DNA from: Atlantibacter subterraneus
Lineage (GTDB): Bacteria > Pseudomonadota > Gammaproteobacteria > Enterobacterales > Enterobacteriaceae
Direction: 5' to 3' (one strand)
DNA length: 64,000 bases
Assembly: GCF_027853245.1 (NCBI RefSeq)
Contig: NZ_JAPTZM010000005.1
This document shows positions 36,011 through 44,567 of the stretch, piece after piece. The position numbers were made by a program, and so were the translations under genes. The notes under the pieces are model-generated. The model was not told the DNA's origin and searched no databases. It was given only the letters and a program-made list of their open reading frames with translations. Position 1 is the first letter of the stretch. Each line of letters opens with the position of its first letter.

Positions 36011-37216
36011 TTAATCCACCAAAAGTTCCAGCGCCTGGTCAACGGCGGCGACCAGCGCGTCTACATCCTGCCGGGTATTATAGGGCGCAAAAGAGGCGCG
36101 TAGCGTGCCGCTAACGCCAAGCGCCGCCAGCAGCGGCTGGGCGCAGTGTTGCCCGGCACGCAACGCAATGCCGGATTGCGCCAGCAGCGTCACCATGTCG
36201 CTGTGGTGAACGCCAGCAAAATCAAAGGATAACAGGCTGGAATCCTGGCAGCGGAAACTGCGAAAACCGGGGCGTTTAGCCAGCGCATCTTCCGCCAGCG
36301 TCGCCAGCCCGCGGCTGTAGCTTTCCGATTCAATAACGTCCACCGTTGCCAGCCATTCCAGCGCGGCGCTCAGCCCCATCACGCCCGCCACGTTCGGCGT
36401 ACCGGCTTCGAAGCGCCAGGGCGCAGGCTTAGGTTTAAAGCCCTCGAACGAGACCTCGGTGAGCATTTTTCCGCCGCCAAGCCAGGGCTCCATCTGGTTT
36501 AGCAACGCGGTTTTACCATACAGCACGCCGATCCCCGTTGGTCCGTAGAGCTTATGGCCGGAGAAGGCATAAAAATCGATGTCCAGCGCCTGGACGTTGG
36601 CCGGGCAATGCACCACGCCCTGTGCGCCATCCACCATGACCACCGCGCCCGCCGCATGGGCGATAGCAATGGCCTTCGCCAGATCCGGGCATCCGCCGGT
36701 CACGTTCGACATTTGCCCCAGTGCCAGAATGCGGGTGCGCGAGGTGATGAGCGCCGCAAGGTTCTCCACGTCCGGTAAATAGCTGGCGTTAAGCGGCAGC
36801 TTGACGATGCGTGCGCCGGTCTGCTGCGCCACCATCAGCCAGGGCACCAGGTTAGCGTGGTGCTCGGCAACGCTGACGATAATTTCATCGTCCGGCTTGA
36901 GGCGCGGGCGCGCGTAACACTGGGCGACAATATTGATGGCTTCGGTGGTGCCGCGCGTCCAGACGATGTCCTGGCTGTTTGGGGCATTGATCAGCCGGGC
37001 GACGCGATCGCGCGCCGCTTCGTATTGCGCGGTCAGGCGTTGGGCGCTGGCGAACTGGCTGCGATGAACGTTACCGGCGCTTAAACTGTAAAACTGTTGT
37101 GCGGCGTCGATCACCGCCTGCGGTTTTAAGGCGGTGGCGGCGCTGTCCAGATACACGCCCGCATCGGCCAGCGCGGGAAAGGCGCTGCGAAAAAGGGTGG
37201 GGTTGAATGCTGTCAT
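36011..37216 (-). CDS. csdA: Cysteine desulfurase CsdA
   Basis: A 401-residue PLP-dependent NifS-like desulfurase (group II) that takes sulfur from cysteine and also acts on cysteine sulfinate and selenocysteine. The PLP lysine is Lys222 in FSGHKLYGPTG, and the persulfide cysteine is in LRAGQHCAQPLL (about residue 358). The frame is open upstream to 37384, but the ATG at 37216 gives MTAFNPTLFRS, aligned with E. coli and of equal length. It precedes csdE. Confidence 0.94.
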   Translation of the reverse strand: MTAFNPTLFRSAFPALADAGVYLDSAATALKPQAVIDAAQQFYSLSAGNVHRSQFASAQRLTAQYEAARDRVARLINAPNSQDIVWTRGTTEAINIVAQCYARPRLKPDDEIIVSVAEHHANLVPWLMVAQQTGARIVKLPLNASYLPDVENLAALITSRTRILALGQMSNVTGGCPDLAKAIAIAHAAGAVVMVDGAQGVVHCPANVQALDIDFYAFSGHKLYGPTGIGVLYGKTALLNQMEPWLGGGKMLTEVSFEGFKPKPAPWRFEAGTPNVAGVMGLSAALEWLATVDVIESESYSRGLATLAEDALAKRPGFRSFRCQDSSLLSFDFAGVHHSDMVTLLAQSGIALRAGQHCAQPLLAALGVSGTLRASFAPYNTRQDVDALVAAVDQALELLVD

Positions 37217-37406
37217 GGCGATCCTCTCATTTAATAAGATCGTGGCGCATTTCACTGGCTGACACAAGGCGATTGATAATCCTCGGATTAGTCTGTTTAT
37301 CCAGGCAACCCAGCGAAAGAACGTTATGCTAATTATTGTTTGGCAAATATTTTTGCCTGTTAGCAGTTGAGCTTTACAGAGCATGAAACTCTACGAGGAG
37401 AAGAAT

Positions 37407-37634
37407 ATGAATAAGACAGCCGCAGTAGTATCCGCTTGTGTAATGGCCTTTGCCCTGAGCGCCTGTTCCAGCCCGAACTATGTGATGCACACCAATGATG
37501 GCCGCTCCATCGTGTCCGAAGGCAAGCCGCAAACCGATAAAGAAACCGGTATGATCAAATATACCGATGCCAACGGCAACAAGCAGCAGATCAATCACAG
37601 CGATATCAAAGAGATGGTTGAGCTGGAACGCTAA
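37407..37634 (+). CDS. ygdI: YgdI/YgdR-family small lipoprotein YgdI
   Basis: A 75-residue lipoprotein with lipobox LSAC (Cys at about position 20) and one DUF903 domain containing NYVMHTNDGRSIV..GKP. It is a paralogue of YgdR at 10324-10542; function is unknown. The ATG at 37407 follows GAGGAGAAG, and the apparent start at 37383 lies in the leader. GcvB RNA is encoded on the opposite strand downstream, and the two share a hairpin at 37661-37681. Confidence 0.93.
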   Translation: MNKTAAVVSACVMAFALSACSSPNYVMHTNDGRSIVSEGKPQTDKETGMIKYTDANGNKQQINHSDIKEMVELER

Positions 37635-37653
37635 GAAATAGCAAGCAGTAGAT

Positions 37654-37863
37654 AAAAAAAAGCACCGCAATTTGCGGTGCTACATTAATCACTATGGACA
37701 GACAGGGTAAATGTACAGGAAGTGAAAAGGGGTAGTCTCGCTACCGAGGTCTGAATCGCAGACCAATTGCAAACACAACAACACAACATCACAACCGTAA
37801 GCCAAAAGCCCTCAGAACTATCGTTCGACCATCCCAATGACTTTTCGTTCCGGCTCAGGAAGT
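37654..37863 (-). ncRNA. gcvB: GcvB small regulatory RNA
   Basis: The minus strand from 37863 begins ACTTCCTGAGCCGGAACG and ends in the AGCACCGCA/TGCGGTGCT terminator with T8. It contains the GT-rich R1 pairing region (TTGTGATGTTGTGTTGTTG) and the CATTTACCCTGTCTGTCC region. GcvB is an Hfq-dependent RNA that represses many amino-acid and peptide transporter mRNAs and is activated by GcvA. It is divergent from gcvA, as in E. coli. About 210 nt, close to the E. coli length; the section between the first hairpin and R1 is the most divergent part. Confidence 0.95.
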
Positions 37864-37991
37864 GCCGCAATGATAGGTATTTGCTGGTGCAACCTCAACG
37901 GACAATTTATAATGTCTCAGATAAAAAAAACTAATAGGTTAACTCTTGTTTCCTGTTTGTTACTGAGCATTAACATACAAGTCCGGTGCCC

Positions 37992-38909
37992 ATGTCAAAG
38001 CGATTACCACCCCTTAACGCATTACGCGTATTTGATGCAGCAGCCCGCCATTTAAGCTTTACCAAGGCGGCGGAAGAGCTGTTCGTCACCCAGGCGGCAG
38101 TGAGCCATCAAATTAAGTCTCTGGAAGACTTTCTCGGATTAAAACTATTTCGCCGACGCAATCGCTCGCTATTGCTCACGGAAGAGGGCCAGAGTTATTT
38201 TCTGGACATCAAAGAAATTTTCTCGCAGCTTACTGAGGCGACCCGTAAACTTCAGGCGCGCAGCGCGAAGGGCGCGTTGACGGTTAGCCTGCTGCCGAGC
38301 TTTGCCATCCACTGGCTGGTACCCCGTCTTTCCAGCTTTAATATGGCCTACCCCGGCATTGATGTGCGAATTCAGGCGGTCGATCGCCAGGAAGATAAGC
38401 TGGCGGATGACGTCGATGTGGCGATTTTCTACGGGCGCGGCAACTGGCCGGGATTGCGGGTTGAAAAGCTGTATGCAGAATATTTGCTGCCGGTCTGCTC
38501 GCCGATGCTGTTAACCGGCGATAAACCGCTGAAAACACCGGAAGATTTAGCGCGCCACACGCTATTGCATGATGCTTCGCGTCGCGACTGGCAAACTTAT
38601 ACGCGTCAGCTTGGTCTTACTCATATTAACGTGCAGCAGGGACCGATATTCAGCCACAGCGCCATGGTATTGCAGGCGGCGATCCACGGACAGGGCATCG
38701 CGTTAGCCAATAACGTGATGGCGCAAACCGAAATCGAAGCCGGGCGGCTGGCTTGCCCGTTTAATGATGTGCTGGTGAGTAAAAACGCGTTTTATCTGGT
38801 ATGTCATGACAGCCAGGCAGAACTGGGTAAAATAGCGGCCTTTCGTCAATGGATACTGTCGAAAGCAGCCAGCGAGCAGGAAAAATTCCGTTTTCGCTAT
38901 GAGCAATAA
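37992..38909 (+). CDS. gcvA: Glycine cleavage system regulator GcvA
   Basis: A 305-residue LysR-type regulator. The helix-turn-helix is LSFTKAAEELFVTQAAVSHQ (about residues 21-40), followed by an effector domain. GcvA activates gcvTHP in glycine, represses it with GcvR when purines are present, and drives gcvB from the shared 128-bp divergent promoter region. The ATG at 37992 matches E. coli; a start two codons upstream is possible but less likely. Confidence 0.95.
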   Translation: MSKRLPPLNALRVFDAAARHLSFTKAAEELFVTQAAVSHQIKSLEDFLGLKLFRRRNRSLLLTEEGQSYFLDIKEIFSQLTEATRKLQARSAKGALTVSLLPSFAIHWLVPRLSSFNMAYPGIDVRIQAVDRQEDKLADDVDVAIFYGRGNWPGLRVEKLYAEYLLPVCSPMLLTGDKPLKTPEDLARHTLLHDASRRDWQTYTRQLGLTHINVQQGPIFSHSAMVLQAAIHGQGIALANNVMAQTEIEAGRLACPFNDVLVSKNAFYLVCHDSQAELGKIAAFRQWILSKAASEQEKFRFRYEQ

Positions 38910-38955
38910 TCAATTTTTTGCGTACCTCGGGTGCGCATTACTTTAGGGCTAACAC

Positions 38956-39351
38956 ATGACCAGCCGATTCATGCTGATTTTTACTGCCGTTAGCGGCTTT
39001 ATTTTTGTGGCGCTTGGGGCGTTTGGCGCGCACGTATTAAGCAAAACCATTGGGCCGATGGAGATGGGATGGATCCAGACCGGCCTGCAATATCAGGCGT
39101 TTCATACCCTGGCGATATTCGGTCTGGCGGTCGCGATGCAGCGCCGGATCAGCATTTGGTTTTACTGGAGCAGCGTATTTATGGCGCTGGGCACCGTATT
39201 GTTCAGCGGCAGTCTGTACTGCCTGGCGCTGTCACATTTGCGCCTGTGGGCGTTTGTTACGCCGGTGGGAGGCGTCAGCTTCCTCGCCGGTTGGGTATTG
39301 ATGTTAATTGGCGCAGTGCGTCTGAAACGAAAAGGCAGTGGGCATGAATAA
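38956..39351 (+). CDS. ygdD: YgdD, DUF423 inner-membrane protein
   Basis: A 131-residue protein with four hydrophobic segments and the DUF423 signature (FIFVALGAFGAHVLS, GLQYQAFHTLAIF, GTVLFSGSLYCLAL). Function is unknown. It follows gcvA by 46 bp and overlaps the first 8 bp of rlmM, so rlmM expression is probably coupled to it. Confidence 0.92.
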   Translation: MTSRFMLIFTAVSGFIFVALGAFGAHVLSKTIGPMEMGWIQTGLQYQAFHTLAIFGLAVAMQRRISIWFYWSSVFMALGTVLFSGSLYCLALSHLRLWAFVTPVGGVSFLAGWVLMLIGAVRLKRKGSGHE

Positions 39352-40444
39352 GGTAATTTTGTATTGCCGCCAGGGTTTTGAGAAAGAGTGTGCGGCGGAG
39401 ATTACCGATAAAGCGGCTCTCCTGAACGTTTATGGGTTTGCACGCGTTAAAGAGCAATCCGGCTACGTGATTTTTGAATGCTATCAGCCGGAAGAGGCGG
39501 ATAAACTGGCGCGCGAACTGCCGTTCAGTTCGCTGATTTTCGCCCGTCAGATGTTCGTTGGCGGCGAACTGTTGCAAAACCTGCCGCCGGAAGATCGTAT
39601 TACGCCGATCGTTGGCATGTTGCAGGGCGTGGTGGAAAAGGGCGGCGACCTGCGTGTGGAAGTGGCTGACACCAATGAAAGCAAAGAGCTGATGAAGTTC
39701 TGCCGCAAATTCACCGTGCCGCTGCGCGCCGCGCTGCGTGAAGCCAATGTGCTGGCGAAGTTCGAAACCCCGAAACGCCCGGTGGTGCACGTTTTCTTTA
39801 TTGCTCCCGGCTGCTGCTACACCGGCTATTCGTACACCAATAACAATTCCCCGTTCTATATGGGTATTCCCCGGCTGAAATTCCCGGCCGATGCGCCCAG
39901 CCGCTCGACGCTGAAGCTGGAAGAAGCGTTCCACGTGTTTATCCCGGCGGATGAGTGGGATGAACGTCTGGCGAACGGCATGCACGCCGTTGACCTGGGC
40001 GCATGCCCCGGCGGCTGGACCTATCAGCTGGTGAAACGCAATATGTGGGTGGCGTCGGTGGATAACGGCCCGATGGCGCAAAGCCTGATGGATACCGGGC
40101 AGGTCACCTGGCTGCGCGAAGACGGTTTCCGCTATCGTCCCAACCGCAATAACATCTCCTGGCTGGTGTGCGATATGGTGGAAAAACCGGCCAAAGTGGC
40201 GGCGCTGATGGCGCAGTGGCTGGTCAACGGCTGGTGCCGCGAGGCGATTTTTAACCTCAAGCTGCCGATGAAAAAACGCTACGAGGAAGTGTCCCAGAAT
40301 ATCGCGTTTATTCAGCAACAGCTGGATGCGAATAGCATCAGTGCCCAGATCCAGGCGCGTCAGCTTTATCACGATCGTGAAGAAGTGACCGTACACGTAC
40401 GCCGCATGTGGGCGGCGGTGGGCGGACGGCGCGACGAGCGCTAA
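39344..40444 (+). CDS. rlmM: 23S rRNA 2'-O-ribose C2498 methyltransferase RlmM
   Basis: A 366-residue SAM-dependent methyltransferase with an N-terminal THUMP domain and a Rossmann-like catalytic domain. The SAM-binding motif is AVDLGACPGGWTYQL; the catalytic K-D-K-E-type residues include those in VSVDNGPM-like and NLKLPMKKRYEE segments. It methylates C2498 of 23S rRNA before subunit assembly. The ATG at 39344 gives the E. coli length; the GTG at 39338 adds two residues. A terminator follows. Confidence 0.95.
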   Translation: MNKVILYCRQGFEKECAAEITDKAALLNVYGFARVKEQSGYVIFECYQPEEADKLARELPFSSLIFARQMFVGGELLQNLPPEDRITPIVGMLQGVVEKGGDLRVEVADTNESKELMKFCRKFTVPLRAALREANVLAKFETPKRPVVHVFFIAPGCCYTGYSYTNNNSPFYMGIPRLKFPADAPSRSTLKLEEAFHVFIPADEWDERLANGMHAVDLGACPGGWTYQLVKRNMWVASVDNGPMAQSLMDTGQVTWLREDGFRYRPNRNNISWLVCDMVEKPAKVAALMAQWLVNGWCREAIFNLKLPMKKRYEEVSQNIAFIQQQLDANSISAQIQARQLYHDREEVTVHVRRMWAAVGGRRDER

Positions 40445-40461
40445 GCTGTTATCACTTTTCT

Positions 40462-40490
40462 AAAGGGCCTGCGGGCCCTTTGTTGTTTCT
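40462..40490. terminator. Terminator between rlmM and xni
   Basis: A stem AAGGGCC/GGCCCTT (40463-40480) with a short TGCG loop is followed by TGTTGTTTCT. It separates convergent rlmM and xni and could work in both directions. Confidence 0.75.
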
Positions 40491-40495
40491 CAGGC

Positions 40496-41251
40496 TCAGC
40501 GCCGCGTCAGGCGCAGCTGTTGCAGATTGCCGTCCAGCTGGAGATCGGTTTTCAGGGTCGAAATCGTCCGGCTCAGGAAAGCGCTCTCGCGATGCGCTTC
40601 AAGCTTTTTACGCCATTTCTCCGGCACGTTTTCCAGATTGGCATAAATATTTTCCAGCGAGCCAAACTCACTAATAAGCTGGGTGGCGCTTTTCGGCCCG
40701 ATGCCCGCCACGCCGGGGATTTTTGAACTGCTGATGCCCGCCAGTCCCCAGTAATCCGGAAGCCTTTGCGGCGCGACACCATACTCATTTTCGATAAACG
40801 GCGCATCGAGCCAACGCTTCTGAAAGTAATCACGGATCTGGATGGCCGGTGACAACAGCTGGCAGTAGCCTTTATCAGTGGAAACAATCATCGCCTGATG
40901 CCCGGCGCTGGCGATTTTAACCGCCAGGGTAGCAGCGAGATCGTCTGCTTCGTTACCCGGGGAATGCCAGCACGCTACGCCGTGGTCGGTAAACGCCCGG
41001 CGCAGGGCGGGCATTTCTGCGTGCAGATCGTCCGGCATTGGTGCGCGTCCCGCTTTGTAATCCGGGAACAGCTGATGACGCCAGCCGCTATCGCGCGCCT
41101 CGTCGTCAAACACGGCGACGGCGTGGGTCGGATTACTGTGCACGATTAACTGCTGAAGCGCATGAATGCAGGTATCTGCACAGGGCGAACCCTGTACAGC
41201 ATGAATGCGACGAATAAGATTCAGTGCGTCAACGATTAAGAGTACCGCCAT
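40496..41251 (-). CDS. xni: Flap endonuclease Xni (ExoIX)
   Basis: A 251-residue homologue of the 5'-3' exonuclease domain of DNA polymerase I, acting on flap structures. Conserved metal-binding acidic residues occur in LIVDALNLIRR, VAVFDDEARDSGWR, NEADDLAATLA and STDKGYCQLL, and the helix-hairpin-helix segment GIGPKSATQLI is present. The family member in E. coli (also called ygdG) is the same length and lacks the third-metal aspartates of classic FENs. It stands alone. Confidence 0.92.
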   Translation of the reverse strand: MAVLLIVDALNLIRRIHAVQGSPCADTCIHALQQLIVHSNPTHAVAVFDDEARDSGWRHQLFPDYKAGRAPMPDDLHAEMPALRRAFTDHGVACWHSPGNEADDLAATLAVKIASAGHQAMIVSTDKGYCQLLSPAIQIRDYFQKRWLDAPFIENEYGVAPQRLPDYWGLAGISSSKIPGVAGIGPKSATQLISEFGSLENIYANLENVPEKWRKKLEAHRESAFLSRTISTLKTDLQLDGNLQQLRLTRR

Positions 41252-41338
41252 GGTTTCCGCCTCCGTGTCAATGTGGGGCTACCCTATCATTTCTCGATAG
41301 CATGAACCACAAATGAGGGGAAATCAGGAAGATATGCC

Positions 41339-41373
41339 GCAAAAACAGCTCCGCCTTCACGGGGAAGGCGGAG
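41339..41373 (-). terminator. Terminator of sdaC-sdaB
   Basis: On the minus strand a 9-bp stem (CTCCGCCTT/AAGGCGGAG, 41349-41373) with a 7-base loop is followed by CTGTTTTT. It lies just after the sdaB stop. Confidence 0.85.
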
Positions 41374-41381
41374 AAGGGGAG

Positions 41382-42749
41382 TTAATCGCAGGTGACGACT
41401 TTCATCGCCAGGCCGCCGCGAGAGGTTTCGCGGTACTTGGCGTTCATGTCTTTACCCGTTTCGTACATGGTTTCGATAACTTTATCGAGGCAGACGCGCG
41501 GCTCGCTGGTGCGGCGCAGCGCCATACGCGCGGCGTTCACTGCTTTTACAGCAGCAATAGCGTTACGCTCGATGCATGGCACCTGCACCTGTCCGGCAAC
41601 CGGGTCGCAGGTCAGGCCAAGGTTGTGTTCCATGCCGATTTCCGCCGCGATGCACACCTGCATCGGGCTTGCGCCCAGCAGCTCTGCCAGCCCCGCCGCC
41701 GCCATAGAGCAGGCTACGCCCACTTCACCCTGGCAACCCACTTCCGCACCGGAAATAGAGGCATTCATTTTGTAGAGCGAGCCGATAGCGCTGGCAACCA
41801 GCAGGTAACGCGCCAGCGAGTTGGCGTTCACTTCGCGGATAAACTTGTCGTAGTACGCCAGCACCGCCGGAACGATGCCGCATGCGCCGTTGGTCGGCGC
41901 GGTGACCACGCGGCCACCTGCGGCGTTTTCTTCGTTAACCGCCAGCGCGAACATGTTGATCCAGTCAACCACCGCCATCGGGTCCATGGTGGTTTTGTCG
42001 CTGCTCACCAGCATACGGCGCAGCGCCGCAGCACGACGCGGTACGCGCAGTTTACCCGGCAGGACGCCTTCGGTGGTGATGCCGCGCTCAATGCCGCCGC
42101 GCATCACTTCCCATACTTGCGCCAGATGCGTTTCGAGCTCTTCTTTACTGTGCAAAGCGAGTTCGTTTTTCATCATCAGGCCGGAGAGCGACAGGCCGGT
42201 TTCGCGACAATGGCGCTGTAAATCCGCCGCGTTTTTATACGGATAAGGCACTTCAACCGGTGACGCGTTGGTCACGCCGAAGTGGTCTTCATCGACGATA
42301 AAGCCGCCGCCGATGGAGTAATAAGTCTGGCTGTAAACCACCTTGTCACCGGCAAGCGCGGTAATGCGCATCCCGTTTTCGTGCAGGGAAAGGTTATCAG
42401 CGTGGAAATTCATGCACTGATCGACCGGGAACTCGACTTCGTGTTCGCCGTTCGCCAGCAGCAGGCGTCCATGGGTGTTAACGTCCTGGATAAAGCCAGG
42501 AATGCTATCGATATCAACCGAGTGCGGCAGGTTGCCCGCCAGACCCATAATGATAGCAATATCAGTGTGGTGGCCTTTGCCCGTCAGGGAAAGAGAACCG
42601 TAAACATCAACAACGACACGGGTAACATCACGCAACATTCCTTGTGCGATTAAATCATCCGTAAACTGCTTGCCCGCTTTCATCGGCCCGACAGTATGGG
42701 AACTGGAAGGACCGATACCGATTTTGAAAATATCAAAAACACTAATCAT
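41382..42749 (-). CDS. sdaB: L-serine deaminase 2
   Basis: A 455-residue iron-sulfur serine dehydratase that converts L-serine to pyruvate and ammonia. It is of the single-chain type, with the N-terminal beta domain (SVFDIFKIGIGPSSSHTVGPM) and the C-terminal alpha domain with the cysteines that hold the 4Fe-4S cluster (in VACSMAAAGL, MQVCIAAEIG and LTCDPVAG). Length equals E. coli SdaB. It is the downstream gene of sdaC-sdaB, 66 bp after the serine transporter. Confidence 0.95.
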   Translation of the reverse strand: MISVFDIFKIGIGPSSSHTVGPMKAGKQFTDDLIAQGMLRDVTRVVVDVYGSLSLTGKGHHTDIAIIMGLAGNLPHSVDIDSIPGFIQDVNTHGRLLLANGEHEVEFPVDQCMNFHADNLSLHENGMRITALAGDKVVYSQTYYSIGGGFIVDEDHFGVTNASPVEVPYPYKNAADLQRHCRETGLSLSGLMMKNELALHSKEELETHLAQVWEVMRGGIERGITTEGVLPGKLRVPRRAAALRRMLVSSDKTTMDPMAVVDWINMFALAVNEENAAGGRVVTAPTNGACGIVPAVLAYYDKFIREVNANSLARYLLVASAIGSLYKMNASISGAEVGCQGEVGVACSMAAAGLAELLGASPMQVCIAAEIGMEHNLGLTCDPVAGQVQVPCIERNAIAAVKAVNAARMALRRTSEPRVCLDKVIETMYETGKDMNAKYRETSRGGLAMKVVTCD

Positions 42750-42815
42750 GATGCATCCATTGCGTAGTGAGAGGTAAGGGCATGCGCCGCTCAGCGAGCG
42801 GCGCGGACGAGGCTA

Positions 42816-44102
42816 TTAGCCGAACAGCGAGTAGAAGATAGCGGAGATGGCAATCAGGCCCATCACAACCACGAATACGTTGCTGATATGGCCGCTGTAC
42901 TTGCGCATAGCCGGTACTTTCTGGATGGCATACATCGGCATCAGGAACAGGATCATTGCGATAATCGGGCCGCCCAGGGTTTCAATCATGCCCAGGATGC
43001 TCGGGTTCAGGGTCGCCACAATCCAGGTGGTAACCAGCATGAACAGTGCAGTGATGCGGTTCAGTTTGTTGATTTCGATAGATTTACCTTTGCCACGCAG
43101 AGATTTAATCACCATACCGTTGAAGCCTTCACGCGCGCCCAGGTAGTGGCCGAGGAAGGATTTGGTGATAGCGATAATCGCGATGATCGGTGCCATCCAG
43201 GCGATGATCGGCGCGTTAAAGTGGTTAGCCAGATAAGACAGAATCGAGATGTTCTGCGCTTTCGCTTCTGCCAGGTCAGCCGGGGTCAGGCTCAGTACGC
43301 AGCTGAATACGAAGAACATGACCGTCAGCACCATCATGATGTGTGCGAAGGCCAGAATGCGTGAACATTTCTTCTCTGCGTCCACACCGTACTCTTCACG
43401 CTTCGCCACGGCGAAGGAGGAGATGATCGGCGAGTGGTTGAAAGAGAACACCATTACCGGGATAGCCAGCCACAGGGTCATCCACAGGCCGTTGCCGGTA
43501 GAGGCAGAGCTCAGGGACAGCGTGTCCAGCGCCGCGCCGTTCCACTGCGGGATCAGGTAAAGCGCCAGCAGCATCAGGGCCGCAACAAACGGGAACACCA
43601 GCACGCTCATCGCTTTCACGATCATCTGCTCACCGAAACGCACGATGGTCATCATGCCGATAATCAGAATAAGAGAAAGAATCGCACGCGGCGGCGCAGT
43701 CATACCCAACTGGTGGGTAATGAAGCTGTCGACCGTGTTGGTGATTGCCACGCTGTATACCAGCAGGATGGGGTAAATAGCGAAGAAGTAGAGCAGGGTA
43801 ATCAGTTTGCCTGCGCCAACGCCGAAGTGCTCTTCAACCACTTCAGTGATGTCTTCGCCCGGGTTTTTGCCTGACAGCACAAAGCGGGTCAACCCACGGT
43901 GTGCAAAGAAGGTCATCGGGAAAGCAATGATCGCCATGATGATCAGCGGGATCATGCCGCCGACACCGGCGTTAATCGGTAAGAAAAGAACACCTGCGCC
44001 GATTGCCGTGCCGTACAGGCCAAGCATCCACATGGTGTCGGTTTTGCGCCATGAACTACGCGTCGCGGTTGACGCAATGGTGCTGGTTTGGGTGGTTTCC
44101 AT
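42816..44102 (-). CDS. sdaC: Serine:proton symporter SdaC
   Basis: A 428-residue inner-membrane transporter of the hydroxy/aromatic amino-acid permease family with about 11 membrane segments (for example MLGLYGTAIGAGVLFLPI and TRIALSLILIIGMM-like helices). It imports L-serine with protons, supplying SdaB for use of serine as a carbon source. The E. coli protein has 429 residues. It is the first gene of the operon, with a 465-bp upstream gap containing a candidate CRP site. Confidence 0.95.
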   Translation of the reverse strand: METTQTSTIASTATRSSWRKTDTMWMLGLYGTAIGAGVLFLPINAGVGGMIPLIIMAIIAFPMTFFAHRGLTRFVLSGKNPGEDITEVVEEHFGVGAGKLITLLYFFAIYPILLVYSVAITNTVDSFITHQLGMTAPPRAILSLILIIGMMTIVRFGEQMIVKAMSVLVFPFVAALMLLALYLIPQWNGAALDTLSLSSASTGNGLWMTLWLAIPVMVFSFNHSPIISSFAVAKREEYGVDAEKKCSRILAFAHIMMVLTVMFFVFSCVLSLTPADLAEAKAQNISILSYLANHFNAPIIAWMAPIIAIIAITKSFLGHYLGAREGFNGMVIKSLRGKGKSIEINKLNRITALFMLVTTWIVATLNPSILGMIETLGGPIIAMILFLMPMYAIQKVPAMRKYSGHISNVFVVVMGLIAISAIFYSLFG

Positions 44103-44523
44103 CTGTTTCTCCTGGAGGAAGCATAAAAATCAGGCTTTTAGAGACATCCAATGCAAAAGCGCCTGACTGTAAAACGAAATACTGGTAAAGAGGGGATTTT
44201 TATTATTTTTTCCCGTAACTATTTTCGGGCGGAAAGATACATTTATGGCGTCAATCTATCAGTGATCGGGATCTCAATTGCCATAATCTACTTTTTGTAA
44301 GGGTAATTTTTGGGCCTTTGCGCTGCTTTTTTACTCCTTTGCCAGATTATTGGACGCGAAGCCTATCATTCGCAGGGCAGGGCAGGATACTGCCAGCAAC
44401 AGATATCAGATTTTACTCTGTTAAATTGCGGTTAAACGGGATTTATTAAGGGAAATTCATTGGTTAGGATGATGTTTTTCGTCAGGAACGTGAAAGCAAT
44501 CGTTTTCCTTTTGCCATAAAAGC
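44103..44523 (-). promoter_or_regulatory. sdaC upstream regulatory region
   Basis: This gap holds no gene. On the minus strand it must contain the sdaC promoter. AGTGATCGGGATCTCA at 44261-44276 resembles a CRP site (two differences from TGTGA-N6-TCACA) about 160 bases before the sdaC ATG; E. coli sdaCB is CRP-activated. I see no other convincing element. Confidence 0.45.
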
Positions 44524-44524
44524 G

Positions 44525-44550
44525 AAAAAAAGGGCAGCTCATGGCCGCCC
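44525..44550 (-). terminator. Terminator of ppnN
   Basis: On the minus strand a GGGCGGC/GCTGCCC stem with one G.T pair (44532-44550) is followed by seven T residues, 18 bases after the ppnN stop. Confidence 0.8.
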
Positions 44551-44567
44551 GGGTATTTTAGATTATG

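Noticed and set aside
37685..38055. Open frames over the ygdI-gcvA gap
   Set aside because: They lie on the GcvB RNA gene and the gcvA promoter; the RNA identity explains the conservation.
41313..42221. Long plus-strand frame antisense to sdaB
   Set aside because: Histidine- and arginine-rich shadow translation of a well-identified gene; the same holds for long antisense frames over queF, recC, tcdA, rlmM and barA.
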